A stretch of 53,694 nucleotides of DNA, taken from IMG/VR virus record IMGVR_UViG_3300027736_000062, positions 1 through 53,694 of that record; one strand, given 5' to 3'. Made by a program: the position numbers and the translations under genes. Positions within the stretch are counted from its first letter, which is position 1; each line of letters starts with the position of its first letter. The notes beneath the pieces are model-generated. The model saw nothing but the letters and a program-made list of their open reading frames with translations. It searched no databases and had not been told where the DNA came from. This DNA comes from a virus. This document shows, piece after piece, positions 37,201 to 46,891 of the stretch.

Positions 37201-40200
37201 AAAGTAACCGAGCCACCATTGTTTGATTTGCCAATTTCAGCAGAAGAATTGAGAGTGCTCAGATCAACGTCTTTTGTTCCGTTCATCAGCTCTTGGAACG
37301 TCACATTGTTGCCCGAGTAATCTTTTGCAACAACGGCCAAATTATTGATTGATGCCGGGGCAATGATTGTGGCAGCCGTACCCGCTCCAATAATGCCAGA
37401 GTAGAAAGATTCTGCGTTTAATTGTCTGGTATTGATTTCGCCAGTCGTTACATACTGCGTTGTTGCATTTTGAGCATAAGTTTCAAGGTACTCTTGAGCA
37501 AAGTTAGTTGCAAGGGTTGAGCCAAATTTGGCCGCCACCTCTTTGACACCTCCAGTAACGCCTTGAAAATAATGTGCAAACAACATCTTGTCCGCAATAA
37601 ATTCTGTTGGAATTGTCACTGCGGCGTGAATTGCTCCAACCATCAAAGCCTTGTCGCGAGCCACATCTTCTGACACGCCTTTTGCTTTTAAGGCGTCATA
37701 AGTTTCTTTGGCTCCAGCCCCAAGAGACTCCAAACCATCAAGGGACGCAGAAATAGCCGACCTGACTGCGATTGCTGCTGGTATGCCCATCGGCCCCATA
37801 AAGGCAGTTGCCACGGCTCCAAGGGCCAGCCCGGGGCCTTCCTGAACAACCTCTTTGCCAGTGGCGCTGATGAACCCAAGCGGGTTGTCGTATGCGGCCT
37901 TGCTTATGGTTTGAATAGCAGTGAAAAAATCTTCCTTGCCTGCTTTTGCAATTGCGTTTTCAATGTTCTTTGTTTCTTGCGCAACGCTTGCACCGTCCTT
38001 GTCTTTGCCCCACTGCTCAATGGTTTTACCCAAGTTGTAAGTTGCGTTGTCGTAAGATGTTCCTGTGAGCGCTGCAACGCCACTGGCGTAGTTTTGCATC
38101 AGCTCGCCAATACCCTGAGCGCCTGTAGCCGCTAATTGACCAAGAACCCCGGTCGCCCGCACATTGGTGGCAGTTCTGTCGTCAGCAAGGCTTAGAGAGC
38201 CTCCTGTGACGTTACCCATGGCGTCGAAGGTGCGAGTATCAACGTAGACGTTGTCGTCCTTCTTGCCGTAGTAAATGTTCTCAGCGCCAGCAGGTTTGCC
38301 GCCCAAGAAACCTCGACCTGCACCAGCCACGTCGTTGGCAGGCATGAGGTTGATTCGGTTCTGAGCGTCAGCTAAATATTTGTCATAACGCTTGGTCTGT
38401 TCTTCTTTGTTTTCAGTGGTGTACTGTTTACCGTTCCACTCAAAAACCGCCCCGTTGCCGTATGCAGATCGCGCTGCCGCATAAGCTTGGCCAAACGAAA
38501 CTTTTTGGTCAACGGAAGCGCCGGGCGACACATAACCGGACGGCAAATCCAAACCATTGATGGCCAAGTCGGTGGCGGTGCTTTGGACGTTGCCTGACTT
38601 GAGTGCAGCTTGAAGCTGATCGCTTGTGGGGTCCTTGCCGACTACAGCAAAGTAAGCATCGCGTGCTTTTTGACTGGCCAACAAATTGATTTCATTGGTA
38701 GGACTGACGGTGTAAGTTGCTCCAGCAAGCTTGGCAGCTTCTGCTTCGGTCGGCGTGAAACCGTAATCGCGCCTGCAAATATTTTGCACGTCAGTAGTTG
38801 ACAACACGCGCCCGGCATCATTGTTGAAATCAACCTTGGACCCGTCAGTCCCAGTAAAGTCCATGACTTTTTGGGGAATGCCAGCAGCGTTGGTGAACAC
38901 CTGCTGACCGTCTTGCATAAACTTACCTTGACTGGTCAAAATCATGCCGTTGGAAAGGGTCCAACTGCCATCATCATTTTTGCTTGTAACCTTGATGGCC
39001 CCGGTGTTCAGGGCGTCAATGGTCGCATCACGAGTGGCCACCTCAGCCAGCGCCTTGGTGTAATTCTCAGCGGTCCGATCTGCCGCGTCTTTGGTCTTAG
39101 CCCAAGCATCGTATTTTGTTTGATAAGCGTCAGCAGCAGCCTTCAATGCAGCAGCAGTTGAGCCAACAGCAGTTACATCTTCAACATCTTTTTTGATGAC
39201 GTTAAGGTCTGCAATCTTTTTGTCAATTACAGCTTTGCTATCGCTCAATCCATCAAGCATTGGCTTGTTGTCGTCATACAGCTTTTGCGCTGCTTCTTGC
39301 GTAGACTTAGCCGTTGTGGCCGCAGCGTTGGCGGCTGTGGCGGCAGCATTTGCTTTGTCTGCAAACGACTGTTGAGTTGGCGCATCTTGAACAACTCGAT
39401 AGGTTGGGTTTCCCTCATCATCTGTTACGGTCCCGTCTGATTTCCAATATTTGTAATAACCATCTTCTGAGTTCCAACCGTCAGTTAATGTTGCTCCAAC
39501 AACCCTGTAGTAATAAATACCGTTATCGTCGTCACCTATTAAATATCCAATATCACGCATTTTTGCTTCGTAATTGTCGTAAGCCGATTTACTGTCGTCA
39601 AAAATTTTCTTTTGATCGTTAAACGTGTTTACGGCAGCCTCATTGTCAGAGGCTAATTTGTCATACTCTGTTTTGAACGGGCTGTACTGCTCATCAAGAA
39701 TTTTTTGGTATGCAGCAGCATCAGTATTGATGGCATTGCGCAGCTCTTCGCCTTTTGTGACTTTGGTGTCGTACTCCGCTTTGGCAAGGGTGTACTTATC
39801 TTGAGCCGCTTGAGCCGCTACAGTGTCTGTCGTCAGCAACTTGTATGAGTCTTTGACAGACTGCGCAAGGGACGACGTACCCATGTTTATGGTTGCATAA
39901 GCAATGTAATTGCCAATGGCCTGAGCTGGGTCGCCTTTGCCAGAAATGATTGTGTTCAAAGCGGTGCTTGTTGCACCCTTCATCAGGTCCAAAGCTTTGG
40001 TGCTGAATCCCCAGTTGGGGTCCTTGTTCAATGCATCAAAATAGCTGTTGGTTGATGAATAGACAAGACCAGATGTAAAGCCTGAAGCAATCCCATCAGT
40101 GATTGATTTTCCACTGATTGCCGCATTCAAGCCACCAATGATTGATGAATTCAAACTTGCAGTCGCAGCCTTCGCAACAGACACGGCCATGTCTGCTGGG

Positions 40201-40598
40201 AGGTTGTAATTCTGCATCATCGAGTTTGTGAAATCTGTACCAGCGGTTTTGGTGTAGTCGCCAATTACCTTGCCAATTTCAGTGCCACTTAAAGCTTCAG
40301 AAGCAACGTAAGAAATTGCTGCCGACTTGGCAATGTCTTCAAGCTTCCCGCCTTTGGCGGCAGTAATTGCCGCAGCAGTTACATATGGCGGAATTCCAAA
40401 ATATGTACCCGCAACTTGCAACAGAGTCGGCAAAGGATCTTTGAGAATAGCCGTGACTGCTTTGCCTATGCCCTCAACAGCACCAACAATTGCTTTGCCT
40501 ATCCCAGAAATAACATTACCCACGGCGCTAACAACGCCAGAGATAGCGTCACCAATTCCACCAACGATTCCTGATACTGCATCAACAATTCCACTCAT
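34296..40598 (-). CDS. Giant repeat-containing virion protein (2100 aa) with a collagen-like tract
   Basis: Order of parts: a Gly/Val/Ile-rich hydrophobic N-terminus (1-60); a helical Ala-rich region; coiled coils (~265-500); a region with hydrophobic helices (~900-1100, including [20 protein letters not shown]); seven ~34-residue repeats with [10 protein letters not shown] (~1231-1455); about 69 Gly-x-y triplets, nearly all Gly-Thr-Thr (1462-1668); two duplicated coiled-coil repeats ([11 protein letters not shown] / [11 protein letters not shown]); and a C-terminus with [19 protein letters not shown] and [21 protein letters not shown] very long DNA-ejection or spike-stem protein is likely, but the role is unknown. 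Confidence 0.8.
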   Translation of the reverse strand: MSGIVDAVSGIVGGIGDAISGVVSAVGNVISGIGKAIVGAVEGIGKAVTAILKDPLPTLLQVAGTYFGIPPYVTAAAITAAKGGKLEDIAKSAAISYVASEALSGTEIGKVIGDYTKTAGTDFTNSMMQNYNLPADMAVSVAKAATASLNSSIIGGLNAAISGKSITDGIASGFTSGLVYSSTNSYFDALNKDPNWGFSTKALDLMKGATSTALNTIISGKGDPAQAIGNYIAYATINMGTSSLAQSVKDSYKLLTTDTVAAQAAQDKYTLAKAEYDTKVTKGEELRNAINTDAAAYQKILDEQYSPFKTEYDKLASDNEAAVNTFNDQKKIFDDSKSAYDNYEAKMRDIGYLIGDDDNGIYYYRVVGATLTDGWNSEDGYYKYWKSDGTVTDDEGNPTYRVVQDAPTQQSFADKANAAATAANAAATTAKSTQEAAQKLYDDNKPMLDGLSDSKAVIDKKIADLNVIKKDVEDVTAVGSTAAALKAAADAYQTKYDAWAKTKDAADRTAENYTKALAEVATRDATIDALNTGAIKVTSKNDDGSWTLSNGMILTSQGKFMQDGQQVFTNAAGIPQKVMDFTGTDGSKVDFNNDAGRVLSTTDVQNICRRDYGFTPTEAEAAKLAGATYTVSPTNEINLLASQKARDAYFAVVGKDPTSDQLQAALKSGNVQSTATDLAINGLDLPSGYVSPGASVDQKVSFGQAYAAARSAYGNGAVFEWNGKQYTTENKEEQTKRYDKYLADAQNRINLMPANDVAGAGRGFLGGKPAGAENIYYGKKDDNVYVDTRTFDAMGNVTGGSLSLADDRTATNVRATGVLGQLAATGAQGIGELMQNYASGVAALTGTSYDNATYNLGKTIEQWGKDKDGASVAQETKNIENAIAKAGKEDFFTAIQTISKAAYDNPLGFISATGKEVVQEGPGLALGAVATAFMGPMGIPAAIAVRSAISASLDGLESLGAGAKETYDALKAKGVSEDVARDKALMVGAIHAAVTIPTEFIADKMLFAHYFQGVTGGVKEVAAKFGSTLATNFAQEYLETYAQNATTQYVTTGEINTRQLNAESFYSGIIGAGTAATIIAPASINNLAVVAKDYSGNNVTFQELMNGTKDVDLSTLNSSAEIGKSNNGGSVTLGALTAVGTSIGIPPSDIKDTLPSSVTDYSTVVYRSADGTPITLGNIDSIVKKNPSFNFTTVLDDIYKTPAADFKVVFSPSVLNGTAPLQTTTDYEAVAQAAGFPNYAAYQQYGGDKTLYQNAQNNNLATAAGFPDYATYTKYNGNLSDYNTAKTDAANTLKATSAGFPDFASYTKYGGDVAAYNTAKTNESNTKKATDAGFPDYATYTQYSGDIQAYNTAKTNATNLATAKAAGFPDYANYTLYKGDINAFNTANASAANLATAKAAGFPDYATYTQYKGDLGVYNNALTQAANTKKAIDAGFPDYGTYTKFNGDKAAYEASKVTTTTGTTGTTGTTGTTGTTGTTGTTGTTGTTGTTGTTGTTGTTGTTGTTGTAGTTGTTGTTGTTGTTGTTGTTGTTGTTGTTGTTGTTGTTGTTGTTGTTGTTGTTFVTGGTGTTGTTGTTGTTGTTGTTGTTGTTGTTGTTGTTGTTGTTGTTGTTGTTGTTGTTGTTGTTGTTGTTGTTGTTGTTGTTGTTGTTGTTGTTGTTGTTGTTATNDTVTNDALTKALTGVTADVKTKFDALTQGQKDIVSAYTQQGIDINKAIDTASKLTTQQITDVKTQLNTLSGDVKTKFDTLTQNQKDIVNAQIQMGVDINKAIDTAVKTTTQQITDVKTDLTKNITDVQTQFNTRVDELVLQGKTYQEATQQALKELGTGISGLQTSVTDIKKQQEEEAKAKKAAEDKARTQGGLSAAMAMIAPAAAAVSDDTPYRQIGLKTTGEAKFEGPLEQYLKMVKENDYSPNPTQQETQQQNQQVAQVQDELSTPQPQPQQGSNYFNYGQQTDINDFLGGGQAPTLPFKAGGLATPLFAGGGTTRYGHYAGGGLNVVHHSGKPRLDFRTGNAVTGPGDGQSDDIPAMLADGEFVFPADVVAALGNGSTKAGSDKLYNMMHSIRAYHRSAKPKDLPPPAKKSPLDYLKKPARTARR
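35595..36215 (-). repeat. Collagen-like (Gly-Thr-Thr) repeat tract
   Basis: In frame with the 2100-residue protein, 621 bp encode 69 consecutive three-residue units. All are Gly-Thr-Thr except one Gly-Thr-Ala and an FVT-GGT interruption near 35900. Codons vary at third positions, so the tract is maintained at protein level rather than being a simple recent expansion. Gly-x-y repeats of this kind form collagen-like triple helices, and threonine-rich ones in bacteria are often glycosylated. Confidence 0.85.
36236..36903 (-). repeat. Seven tandem ~34-residue repeats (AGFPDY units)
   Basis: Each unit reads approximately [20 protein letters not shown], followed by a ~14-residue TAKT-rich linker. 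Six intervals are 34 residues; the first is 30. The AGFPDY, YT-x-Y and GD elements are nearly invariant. They precede the collagen-like tract and probably form a repeated small helical or solenoid rod. Confidence 0.8.
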
Positions 40599-40600
40599 GA

Positions 40601-41086
40601 TCAGGCCCTCTTTTCACCAGTGGAAACCGCAAAAAGCTGGTGCTCGCTGTCAAACTTTGTTTTGACTGCCGGGTCTTTCATTTTCCGAGCGGCCGCCTTC
40701 AAAGTTCTGACAAGCTCAGGCGTGTGAATTCTTGCGACAAGAGTGTCAAAACCAATCTTGCGAGCCGACTCTAAAAACTGATGCATGTTTTCAATGTAGT
40801 TGGGAACGGTGTCGCCGTTGTAAGCATGCACATATCCAACACGCCCCTCAAAGGCGGCGATCGTGAACAAAGTGTTGCCTGCGCGAATTCTGATCAACCC
40901 CTTGTCGCTATACAACTGAATCATCATTGAGTACAGCATTCTCTCGGGGCTGACGTGGGTTTTTTTGGCAGCCTGCTCAACCATTTTTTGACCGACCTTG
41001 TCCTCATGCGCGGCCACCACAAAAATGTCCGTGGGTTCGAGCATGTGCTCCTTGGAGCTGACAGGATGGATGCCTTCGAGTTTCAT
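40601..41086 (-). CDS. Virion-region protein, possible degenerate GNAT-fold, 161 aa
   Basis: A helix-strand pattern with [40 protein letters not shown], then [20 protein letters not shown] and [15 protein letters not shown], followed by a beta strand at the end, resembles the acetyltransferase-like fold seen in some podovirus internal virion proteins (T7 gp13/DUF2833-type). No acetyl-CoA-binding Q/R-x-x-G-x-G/A motif is visible, so catalysis is doubtful. It lies just above the 2100-residue gene, consistent with an ejection complex member. Confidence 0.6.
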   Translation of the reverse strand: MKLEGIHPVSSKEHMLEPTDIFVVAAHEDKVGQKMVEQAAKKTHVSPERMLYSMMIQLYSDKGLIRIRAGNTLFTIAAFEGRVGYVHAYNGDTVPNYIENMHQFLESARKIGFDTLVARIHTPELVRTLKAAARKMKDPAVKTKFDSEHQLFAVSTGEKRA

Positions 41087-41343
41087 GTTGATTGCGTTGC
41101 CGGGTTAACTGCTGCCACCATAGCCTCGGCCCAGTCATACCAATTGTTGTATTGGTCAGTGCGGGGCGTTGCTTCGTTTGAGAAGACGTCAATTGCGTTT
41201 AGGCCATTACCCCATTTTTTCCAATCTGTCAATGGGTTTGGAATTTCAAGGTTCTGTGCGCCGTAAAGCTCGCACATGAGGCAAGCCCACGACTCAAACG
41301 TGTGATATCGTGGGTCGTATATCTGTGCAGGATTAAGGGCCAT
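41083..41343 (-). CDS. Small virion-region protein, 86 aa
   Basis: An aromatic-rich sequence: MALNPAQIYDPRYHTFESWA, CLMCELYGAQNLEIPNPLTD, then WKKWGNGLNAIDVF and NNWYDWAEAMVAAV. It looks folded, and the arrangement beside the tail-hub gene is conserved in phages that I recall only generally. It overlaps the hub gene by 11 bp and the next gene by ATGA. Probably a minor tail or assembly protein. Confidence 0.65.
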   Translation of the reverse strand: MALNPAQIYDPRYHTFESWACLMCELYGAQNLEIPNPLTDWKKWGNGLNAIDVFSNEATPRTDQYNNWYDWAEAMVAAVNPATQST

Positions 41344-43546
41344 ATGGCCTCACGTCGCCGATCTCGGCGTTCAAAACCAATTTACCAAGCTGGTAGTTTC
41401 CCCCAGCCACGTCAGAGGTGAACCTCAGTCGCAACTCACGGCGCTGCTCACGCATGTCAATCTTGCCTGTGTTGGGTCCAAAAATGTAAGGGTCGGACTC
41501 CTTGTCTTCGCCCTGAGCAAACGGGCGGCCAGTCACAACCACGCTCATCTCGCCCTCTTGCACAAAATCAGGCTCGATACGCTCCACGCGAATCCAACGG
41601 TTGAGGCCTTCGGGCTGAGGCTGAGAAGGACCACCACCAAGCCAGCTCAGGTCATTGGTCTCAAATGAGCTGAGAATTGATCGCACGTTCTGGCCATTGA
41701 TGTCGTCCGTTCCAATCTCATGCTGGTAGATTTCGATCAAGTTTTCCGGGATCGAAAACGTCAAGGAGGCCGCGCCAGTTCCCGTGGCGGCCGCCGACAT
41801 TTGGATTGCTTGAGCATAAATTGCCGACACAGGAATTGAGAACCCCGCTCCCGTGCCACCCAAACTGGCCGCCGTGGCGCTTAGGACGTTGCCAACCAAA
41901 TAGGCAGCTCCACGGGCCGTGATGGTCACGGTGGTCACTATGCCCCCGGCAACGCCTATGGTTGCCTTAGCGCCCAATCCAGAGCCTCCTGTGAGGGTTA
42001 CGTTGGTGTAGGAGCCGTTGACGTAGCCTGCGCCTCCTGTAATCGCTCCCAGCGTCTTGATGTTGCTGGAGGTGATGGCCACCACAGTCGTGCTTGTTGG
42101 GATGTTGGAGCCAGAGATGACTTGATTCAAAGCCACCTGAGTGTTGTAGGTGTCGCTGTACAGGAAAACGCTGCCAGACACCTCGTTGAAAGTAGCCGTG
42201 AACACGGTCTCAGCAGTGCTGGCGTGCCAGTCTGCGGCCACGGGAAAAGCAAACACCTGCGAGAAGTACCCGGCAGAGCGCTGCGCACCACGGGCCTCGC
42301 CAGCGTCGTACCAAGTGTTCTCACGCACGTTGTAGATGATCGCGTCAGTGCATTCGGTGGCATCGCCTCGGGGATAGAACCACCAGATCTCGCCGTAGCG
42401 AGGAACCTTTGTTGCCCAAACCTTTTGACGCTGGTCATAGTTCAAGTTGTCAAAAAAGTAGTTCTGGTTCATGGTGTTGGGGATCTCTTTGACCACACCG
42501 TTGTACAGCAGGAATCGATCAACACCGCACCAGTAATAGACACCGTCGTACTCAATGGCCGACTGCGAAGACAAAATTGATGACTGGCTGCTGATGATGT
42601 CATAGCGCCAGTATTGGGCAGGCGTTCCCGTGCCGCCGATGAACGACACGCGGACAAGGCTGTCAAGGCTCCAAAACAGCCCAGAGGGCGCGTTTGAGCC
42701 GCCCCTGACGGGTAGCCCTTGCACGATCTTTCCAGAGGCCACATTGACCGCGTTGGCGTCCGCAGAAACCCAGTCGTTGGTGTTGCCAGCCGAGCAGTTC
42801 TGGATCAGGCCATTGTTGCCGTACACAAACAGGTAAGGGTGCAGCGACACAACCCCGCCAGACACCGAGATGTTGTTGTTGAAGGTCAGCGTCACAGTGC
42901 CAGAGGCCGTGGCGGCGTTGGAGAGCACCAGCGTGGTCGTGACGATGGACACCACCGTGGTGTTGGCGGGTATGCCCGTGCCAGTCACCGTTTGGCCAGC
43001 GCCAATCAATGTGTTTGACGCCGCCAAAGTCACCGTGGCGCTTAAATTTGTTGTCGTGCCAGAGGCAGTAAACACACCAATTTGACTCATGGTCAAGGCG
43101 GTGATGTCGCCAATCAACACAGGGGTGTTGTTGTTGTTTCCGATGGAGGCAAGGTTTTGCCCCGGGTGAGCAATTAAGGATTGCAAACCCGTTCCCGCTA
43201 CGTCGTAGAAGCCGTCCATCTGCCACAGGTTCAAATTAGACTGCGTGAAGTTAGACAGGGTAAAGTTACCCACCCCAGCGCCCACGCCATTGTTGTCAAT
43301 GGTCAGGACCTGAAGGCCGTTGTTGTAGCCGCTGAAGATAGACGTAAAGGCGTTCTGAGCGTTGACCCAGATCCCGCGTGAGGGGCCTGTGAGCTGATCA
43401 GAAATGACCCGATAGCCACCGATCTTGCGAGGACGGCCACGCTGAAAACGGACCCACTCGCCGTCGTTGTAGAACTGCTTGTCAAAGACCGTGCCGTCGC
43501 GCTGGATACCCGGCTGCGTGTCGAGGGAGAAAACCTTGGCAGCCAT
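41333..43546 (-). CDS. Tail hub / head-closure-type structural protein, 737 aa
   Basis: The N-terminus with GIQRDGTVFDKQFYNDGEWV followed by RFQRGRPRKIGGYR is a hallmark of podovirus tail hub proteins that function like P22 gp10 or T7 gp12. The middle has repeated beta blades (SIFSGYNNGLQVLTIDNNG, LWQMDGFYDVAGTGL, GVYYWCGVDRFLLYNG), interrupted by inserted Thr/Val-rich beta modules at ~180-240 and ~465-590. The C-terminal part (QHEIGTDDINGQNVRSILSS, then ELRLRFTSDVAGGNYQLGKL) is also family-like. The start overlaps the upstream stop (TAATG). It would form the ring below the adaptors. Confidence 0.8.
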   Translation of the reverse strand: MAAKVFSLDTQPGIQRDGTVFDKQFYNDGEWVRFQRGRPRKIGGYRVISDQLTGPSRGIWVNAQNAFTSIFSGYNNGLQVLTIDNNGVGAGVGNFTLSNFTQSNLNLWQMDGFYDVAGTGLQSLIAHPGQNLASIGNNNNTPVLIGDITALTMSQIGVFTASGTTTNLSATVTLAASNTLIGAGQTVTGTGIPANTTVVSIVTTTLVLSNAATASGTVTLTFNNNISVSGGVVSLHPYLFVYGNNGLIQNCSAGNTNDWVSADANAVNVASGKIVQGLPVRGGSNAPSGLFWSLDSLVRVSFIGGTGTPAQYWRYDIISSQSSILSSQSAIEYDGVYYWCGVDRFLLYNGVVKEIPNTMNQNYFFDNLNYDQRQKVWATKVPRYGEIWWFYPRGDATECTDAIIYNVRENTWYDAGEARGAQRSAGYFSQVFAFPVAADWHASTAETVFTATFNEVSGSVFLYSDTYNTQVALNQVISGSNIPTSTTVVAITSSNIKTLGAITGGAGYVNGSYTNVTLTGGSGLGAKATIGVAGGIVTTVTITARGAAYLVGNVLSATAASLGGTGAGFSIPVSAIYAQAIQMSAAATGTGAASLTFSIPENLIEIYQHEIGTDDINGQNVRSILSSFETNDLSWLGGGPSQPQPEGLNRWIRVERIEPDFVQEGEMSVVVTGRPFAQGEDKESDPYIFGPNTGKIDMREQRRELRLRFTSDVAGGNYQLGKLVLNAEIGDVRPYGP

Positions 43547-45042
43547 TAGAAGGTCCCGCCCTGAACACCCCCAGTAAAGTTCCCCGTGCCCGGGATGTTT
43601 AGCCCTGTCGCGGTCAGCCCAAACAGCTTGACGCCCAAGATTGCAATACCAAACTCGCCCGAGCCGGGGCGGTAAATGCCTGTTGACGTCTCGGTCGCAA
43701 AGTTAAGCGATGGAGCGCCCACCGTGCCATCCACCAAAGACACGTTCACCGCACCAGCGGCAATCGTTGAGGCGTTCAGCAAGTTGACCGAGTCGCACAG
43801 CAAGATCACCTGCTGGCTTGCTGGGACGGTAGCCGTGGCTCCTCCTCCGCTTGTCGTAAAGGTAATCTGGTAGCCGGGTCCGCCGCCGTTGGTCTGATTG
43901 GTGATGTAGTACACCTGAATTGTTTGTGGCAGCACTATGGTGACGTTGCCAGTCAGGGTCCCGGTGTACTTCTGAATTGTGTTGGCCGCCTCTGAGGCGG
44001 TCAGGGTGTAGCTGCCAGTCACCACAGCCTTGGTGAGCTGGGTAAAGTTGAACTCAGTGCTGCGGCCTAAACCGACGGTGAAGAAGGCAGAGCCAGAGCA
44101 GCAGATCACGCAAGAGTCAGCAGGCTGCAAGGAGATGGTTGATGCGCCGTTGATCAGAATGCCGCCAGCAGGAGCAATGGTCAAAGTACCAGTGCCGCCG
44201 TTGCGGACCATCATGTACCAGTCATTGCCCAACGTTACAGCAGAGGTGAGCGTCAGTGTTCCAGAGCCGCCAGACCAGACGTAGGTTGATGCTCGGTCAG
44301 TGGTCAGCGCGGTGTAGCTGGACGCAAAGGTGTTGACCTCGTTTGCTGAATTTAGCGTGTTGGAAATGGCCTTGAGGCCAAAACCAGCAAGGGTGGCGGC
44401 ATCTACGTTGGATGTGCCAACTCCAAAGGCTATGAGTCCCCATGTGCCCGCCGTGGTGGCGTTGGTGGTGAGGTAGATGTACTTGGCTTCGCCCGGGGCA
44501 ATCGTGACAATCGTGCCGCCAGTGTAAGTTCTGACGGTAAAGGTGTAGGAGCCTACGTTGCGGAACAGCGCATCAATGCCAACAGAGGCCTGATTGGCGG
44601 GCGGCATGTCCAAGGTGAATGAGTCAAGCGTGAACGTCAGGCCAGTCGTTGTACCAGCCGTGGTGGCCACCGCAGCGCCTCCCAAGGTGGCCGACAGTGT
44701 GAAGGTTGTTGTGCCGTTGGTAACAATGATGTAGTAGGTGTTGCCAGTGGTGATGCCGCCTGAAGTGCCCGTGGAAACTCCAGTGACAACAACTGCTTGG
44801 CCAACAAACAAGCTCGGGGTGGCGGTGCAGGAGCATTGGCCTGCCGTGCCTGTAACGGTGACGCCAGAAAGCACCAAGCCGCTTGACAGCGACGTGACGT
44901 CCATGACCCGTGCGGCGGCGTTGTCGGTATCGCTGCCGTTGATTGGCCAAGAAAGGGTCGTGTCGGCTGAGAGCGTTATATCGCGATAAGAGACGTCGGT
45001 CGGTTGAATGACCTGACCTGTAAATGGACTGGTAAAGCTCAT
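43546..45042 (-). CDS. Tail fibre-like or structural protein, 498 aa
   Basis: The N-terminus MSFTSPFTGQVIQPTDVSYR, then ITLSADTTLSWPINGSDTDN, is typical of phage proteins that attach near the tail hub. An inserted module with two nearby cysteines (GQCSCTATPSLFVGQAVV) and several Thr/Gly-rich beta repeats follow, including GVGTSNVDAATLAGFGLKAI and NEVNTFASSYTALTTDRAST. It ends NIPGTGNFTGGVQGGTF; the same -GGTF ending occurs in the 760-aa fibre. It overlaps both neighbours (TAATG and ATGA). Fibre or baseplate role inferred. Confidence 0.75.
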   Translation of the reverse strand: MSFTSPFTGQVIQPTDVSYRDITLSADTTLSWPINGSDTDNAAARVMDVTSLSSGLVLSGVTVTGTAGQCSCTATPSLFVGQAVVVTGVSTGTSGGITTGNTYYIIVTNGTTTFTLSATLGGAAVATTAGTTTGLTFTLDSFTLDMPPANQASVGIDALFRNVGSYTFTVRTYTGGTIVTIAPGEAKYIYLTTNATTAGTWGLIAFGVGTSNVDAATLAGFGLKAISNTLNSANEVNTFASSYTALTTDRASTYVWSGGSGTLTLTSAVTLGNDWYMMVRNGGTGTLTIAPAGGILINGASTISLQPADSCVICCSGSAFFTVGLGRSTEFNFTQLTKAVVTGSYTLTASEAANTIQKYTGTLTGNVTIVLPQTIQVYYITNQTNGGGPGYQITFTTSGGGATATVPASQQVILLCDSVNLLNASTIAAGAVNVSLVDGTVGAPSLNFATETSTGIYRPGSGEFGIAILGVKLFGLTATGLNIPGTGNFTGGVQGGTF

Positions 45043-45674
45043 GAATCCCTCACAATCGCCTGACGATCAGCGGCACGAGTGACGTTCTCCGTCTTCAGGA
45101 CTTCAATGATTCTGTCGTAGTTGCTTTGCCACATAGGCATGCGCTCGTCGTTCTTGAGGAACGGCATGGCTTGCAGCAAAGTGCCATACAGCAGCGCTTG
45201 TGGCGCGTACTGGGTGAACCAGTTGGACTGGTTCGATGAGTCCAAGGGCTGCACTCGCTCGTAGTACAGCACCTCGTAGTTATAGCCCAGCGTGGGCGTT
45301 GGGCCTATCAGCCAATGCTCATAGTCGTAGTCGCAAAAGAACAGCGGCACGTCCGTTGACGTTGGGTTTGGCCAATACTCGCGGATGTACTCGTAGGTGC
45401 GCAGCAGCACAGGCTGGCGCTTGCCTGACACGGTCACGTTCATAGACACCGTCTTGCGCCAGCGTGCGGGTTTTGGAATGACATTGGCAGATGCCACCAT
45501 GGTGCTTGTGACCACAGTCAGGTTGCCAAGAAATTTGATCTCAGCCGCAATGATTTGCTCCGCCAGCATAATGAACTGCGGAATCTTGTCCAATGTCTGC
45601 TGGTCGGTACGCTCCAGATAGGTCTGGATGTCGTCGACCAGCGAGTCATACGTCATTACGGCTGCGACTGTCAT
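45039..45674 (-). CDS. Head-to-tail adaptor / tail tubular protein A-like, 211 aa
   Basis: A helical N-terminus (MTYDSLVDDIQTYLERTDQQ, IPQFIMLAEQIIAAEIKFLG) is followed by a beta-rich middle (KPARWRKTVSMNVTVSGKRQ, FFCDYDYEHWLIGPTPTLGY) and a helical end (QALLYGTLLQAMPFLKNDER). This is the layout of phage adaptor proteins (T7 gp11/P22 gp4-like), and resembles the 353-aa protein at 840-1901 without the insert. It lies next to the hub and lysis genes. Two adaptor-type proteins suggest stacked rings. Confidence 0.75.
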   Translation of the reverse strand: MTVAAVMTYDSLVDDIQTYLERTDQQTLDKIPQFIMLAEQIIAAEIKFLGNLTVVTSTMVASANVIPKPARWRKTVSMNVTVSGKRQPVLLRTYEYIREYWPNPTSTDVPLFFCDYDYEHWLIGPTPTLGYNYEVLYYERVQPLDSSNQSNWFTQYAPQALLYGTLLQAMPFLKNDERMPMWQSNYDRIIEVLKTENVTRAADRQAIVRDS

Positions 45675-45685
45675 TTTGTTCTCCG

Positions 45686-46027
45686 TTATCCGACGTTGCG
45701 CTCAAAGTGCGGGCAATCGACCAGAGATTTAAAATTGCCACCCCAGCGGTTTTTAGGGTGCAAAGACTCCCAATATGCGCCAAGCGGAGCGATCTGCTCC
45801 TTGTCCCAGATTATCTTCCCGTCCTTGAAAAAATTCAAGTCGATAGCGCAGCGCTTTAAATGAATGCTGTTCAGGGTCTTGGAGCGGCCCGTCTTGACGT
45901 AAATGGCCTGCTGCTCAGGGGTACGGGCCAACTCGCCTCCAGTGACCATCCAGCCCTGTTCTGTGGCGTATTGGACCAGTTTGCAGGCGTCCAGCAGGAA
46001 CGCGGCTTGTTCTTGGCTAAGGCTCAT
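45686..46027 (-). CDS. M15-family endolysin (L-alanyl-D-glutamate or D,D-peptidase)
   Basis: 113 residues. Zinc ligands fit the M15/VanY pattern: H56 and D63 in SIHLKRCAIDL and H107 in DCPHFE, with the ELARTPEQQAIYVKTGRSKT region before the first ligand. The length is typical of single-domain Gram-negative phage endolysins such as T5 Lys. No signal peptide is present, so holin-mediated release is needed. It overlaps the holin gene by ATGA. Cleavage of peptidoglycan stem peptides is the expected reaction. Confidence 0.88.
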   Translation of the reverse strand: MSLSQEQAAFLLDACKLVQYATEQGWMVTGGELARTPEQQAIYVKTGRSKTLNSIHLKRCAIDLNFFKDGKIIWDKEQIAPLGAYWESLHPKNRWGGNFKSLVDCPHFERNVG

Positions 46028-46536
46028 TTTTTGCTCCTCATGTCCGCCAGTTTCTCTACTGTCCTACCACCAAAATACGCGAGGAAGATTATTTGGCCCC
46101 ACTGGCCCAGCAAATTTACATAGCTTTCTTGTGCGTTAAACCCGAAGGCTGACATCATGGTGAACAAAAAGAACGCCACAAAAATGGCAATTAGGGCCAT
46201 TGGACGGATGTTCTTGGACAGCCAAGAGTCGGAAGACATATCAGCCTTCCAGCGATCAGTGACGTTGTTGTCTTGGCTGGCTTGAGCCGCCAACAGGGCT
46301 TTGAGTTCCTCTTGCTCCAACCGAGCCTTTTCGATGCCTAGCTCAAGCAGGCGCTCTTCGTGATCGTACTGAAGCTGGCGCAGCTTGCTGACCTCTTCGG
46401 GACTTGGGTTGTCAGAGATCTTGACTCCAAGGGCGTTCTCGACAACCTCTTTGCCCTTTGCTTGGATTGCAGATGACAAAAGACCCAAGCCGTTTTGAGC
46501 AAGGGTCCCGAGTAGTGATGCAACGATTGGAATCAT
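46024..46536 (-). CDS. Holin of the GTA/3TM type, 170 aa
   Basis: An N-terminal amphipathic hydrophobic segment (MIPIVASLLGTLAQNGLGLL), a long charged coiled coil (~45-95), a transmembrane helix at ~112-133 (PMALIAIFVAFFLFTMMSAF) and a second hydrophobic segment at ~142-157 (LLGQWGQIIFLAYFGG) followed by a basic tail. The order amphipathic helix, coiled coil, SWLSKNIRP, two TM helices matches holins related to the gene-transfer-agent holin. It releases the M15 endolysin to the periplasm. Confidence 0.8.
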   Translation of the reverse strand: MIPIVASLLGTLAQNGLGLLSSAIQAKGKEVVENALGVKISDNPSPEEVSKLRQLQYDHEERLLELGIEKARLEQEELKALLAAQASQDNNVTDRWKADMSSDSWLSKNIRPMALIAIFVAFFLFTMMSAFGFNAQESYVNLLGQWGQIIFLAYFGGRTVEKLADMRSKK

Positions 46537-46537
46537 G

Positions 46538-46891
46538 TCAGTCCTTTCCAGTCAAAGTTTTGATTGCCTTGTTCACTGGAACCTTTTCTTCCAAAATGGC
46601 AATGTGCATTCGGTTTTCAGCAATCTGGTCGCGGTTGCGTTGAATCTCTTTTTCAAGGTCTTGGCGCAGTTTTTCACGGGCCAGTTCGGCTCCGGTGTTT
46701 GACGCCTGCTTGTTGTCCGATGTGACAACGAGCGAAATTTTGCTGTTGAGGATGGTGACCTCGTGCGCCAAATTGGACAAGGCACTCATGAGGTAAACAA
46801 CGCAAGAAAAAAGCAGAGGCAAAAGAGCAAAAGTGATCTTCTCAATGAGTTGACCCTTGGCCTCCATGTTCTGAATTTTCTCCTCGCTCAT
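46538..46891 (-). CDS. Single-pass membrane protein with periplasmic coiled coil, spanin-like, 117 aa
   Basis: One TM helix at ~19-39 (ITFALLPLLFSCVVYLMSAL) is followed by a long coiled coil (LAREKLRQDLEKEIQRNRDQ) to the end. This resembles inner-membrane spanins (Rz-like), which help disrupt the outer membrane; no outer-membrane lipoprotein partner was found overlapping it. It sits 1 bp after the holin gene in order and directly next to the 71-aa gene. A spanin role is inferred from architecture and position. Confidence 0.6.
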   Translation of the reverse strand: MSEEKIQNMEAKGQLIEKITFALLPLLFSCVVYLMSALSNLAHEVTILNSKISLVVTSDNKQASNTGAELAREKLRQDLEKEIQRNRDQIAENRMHIAILEEKVPVNKAIKTLTGKD

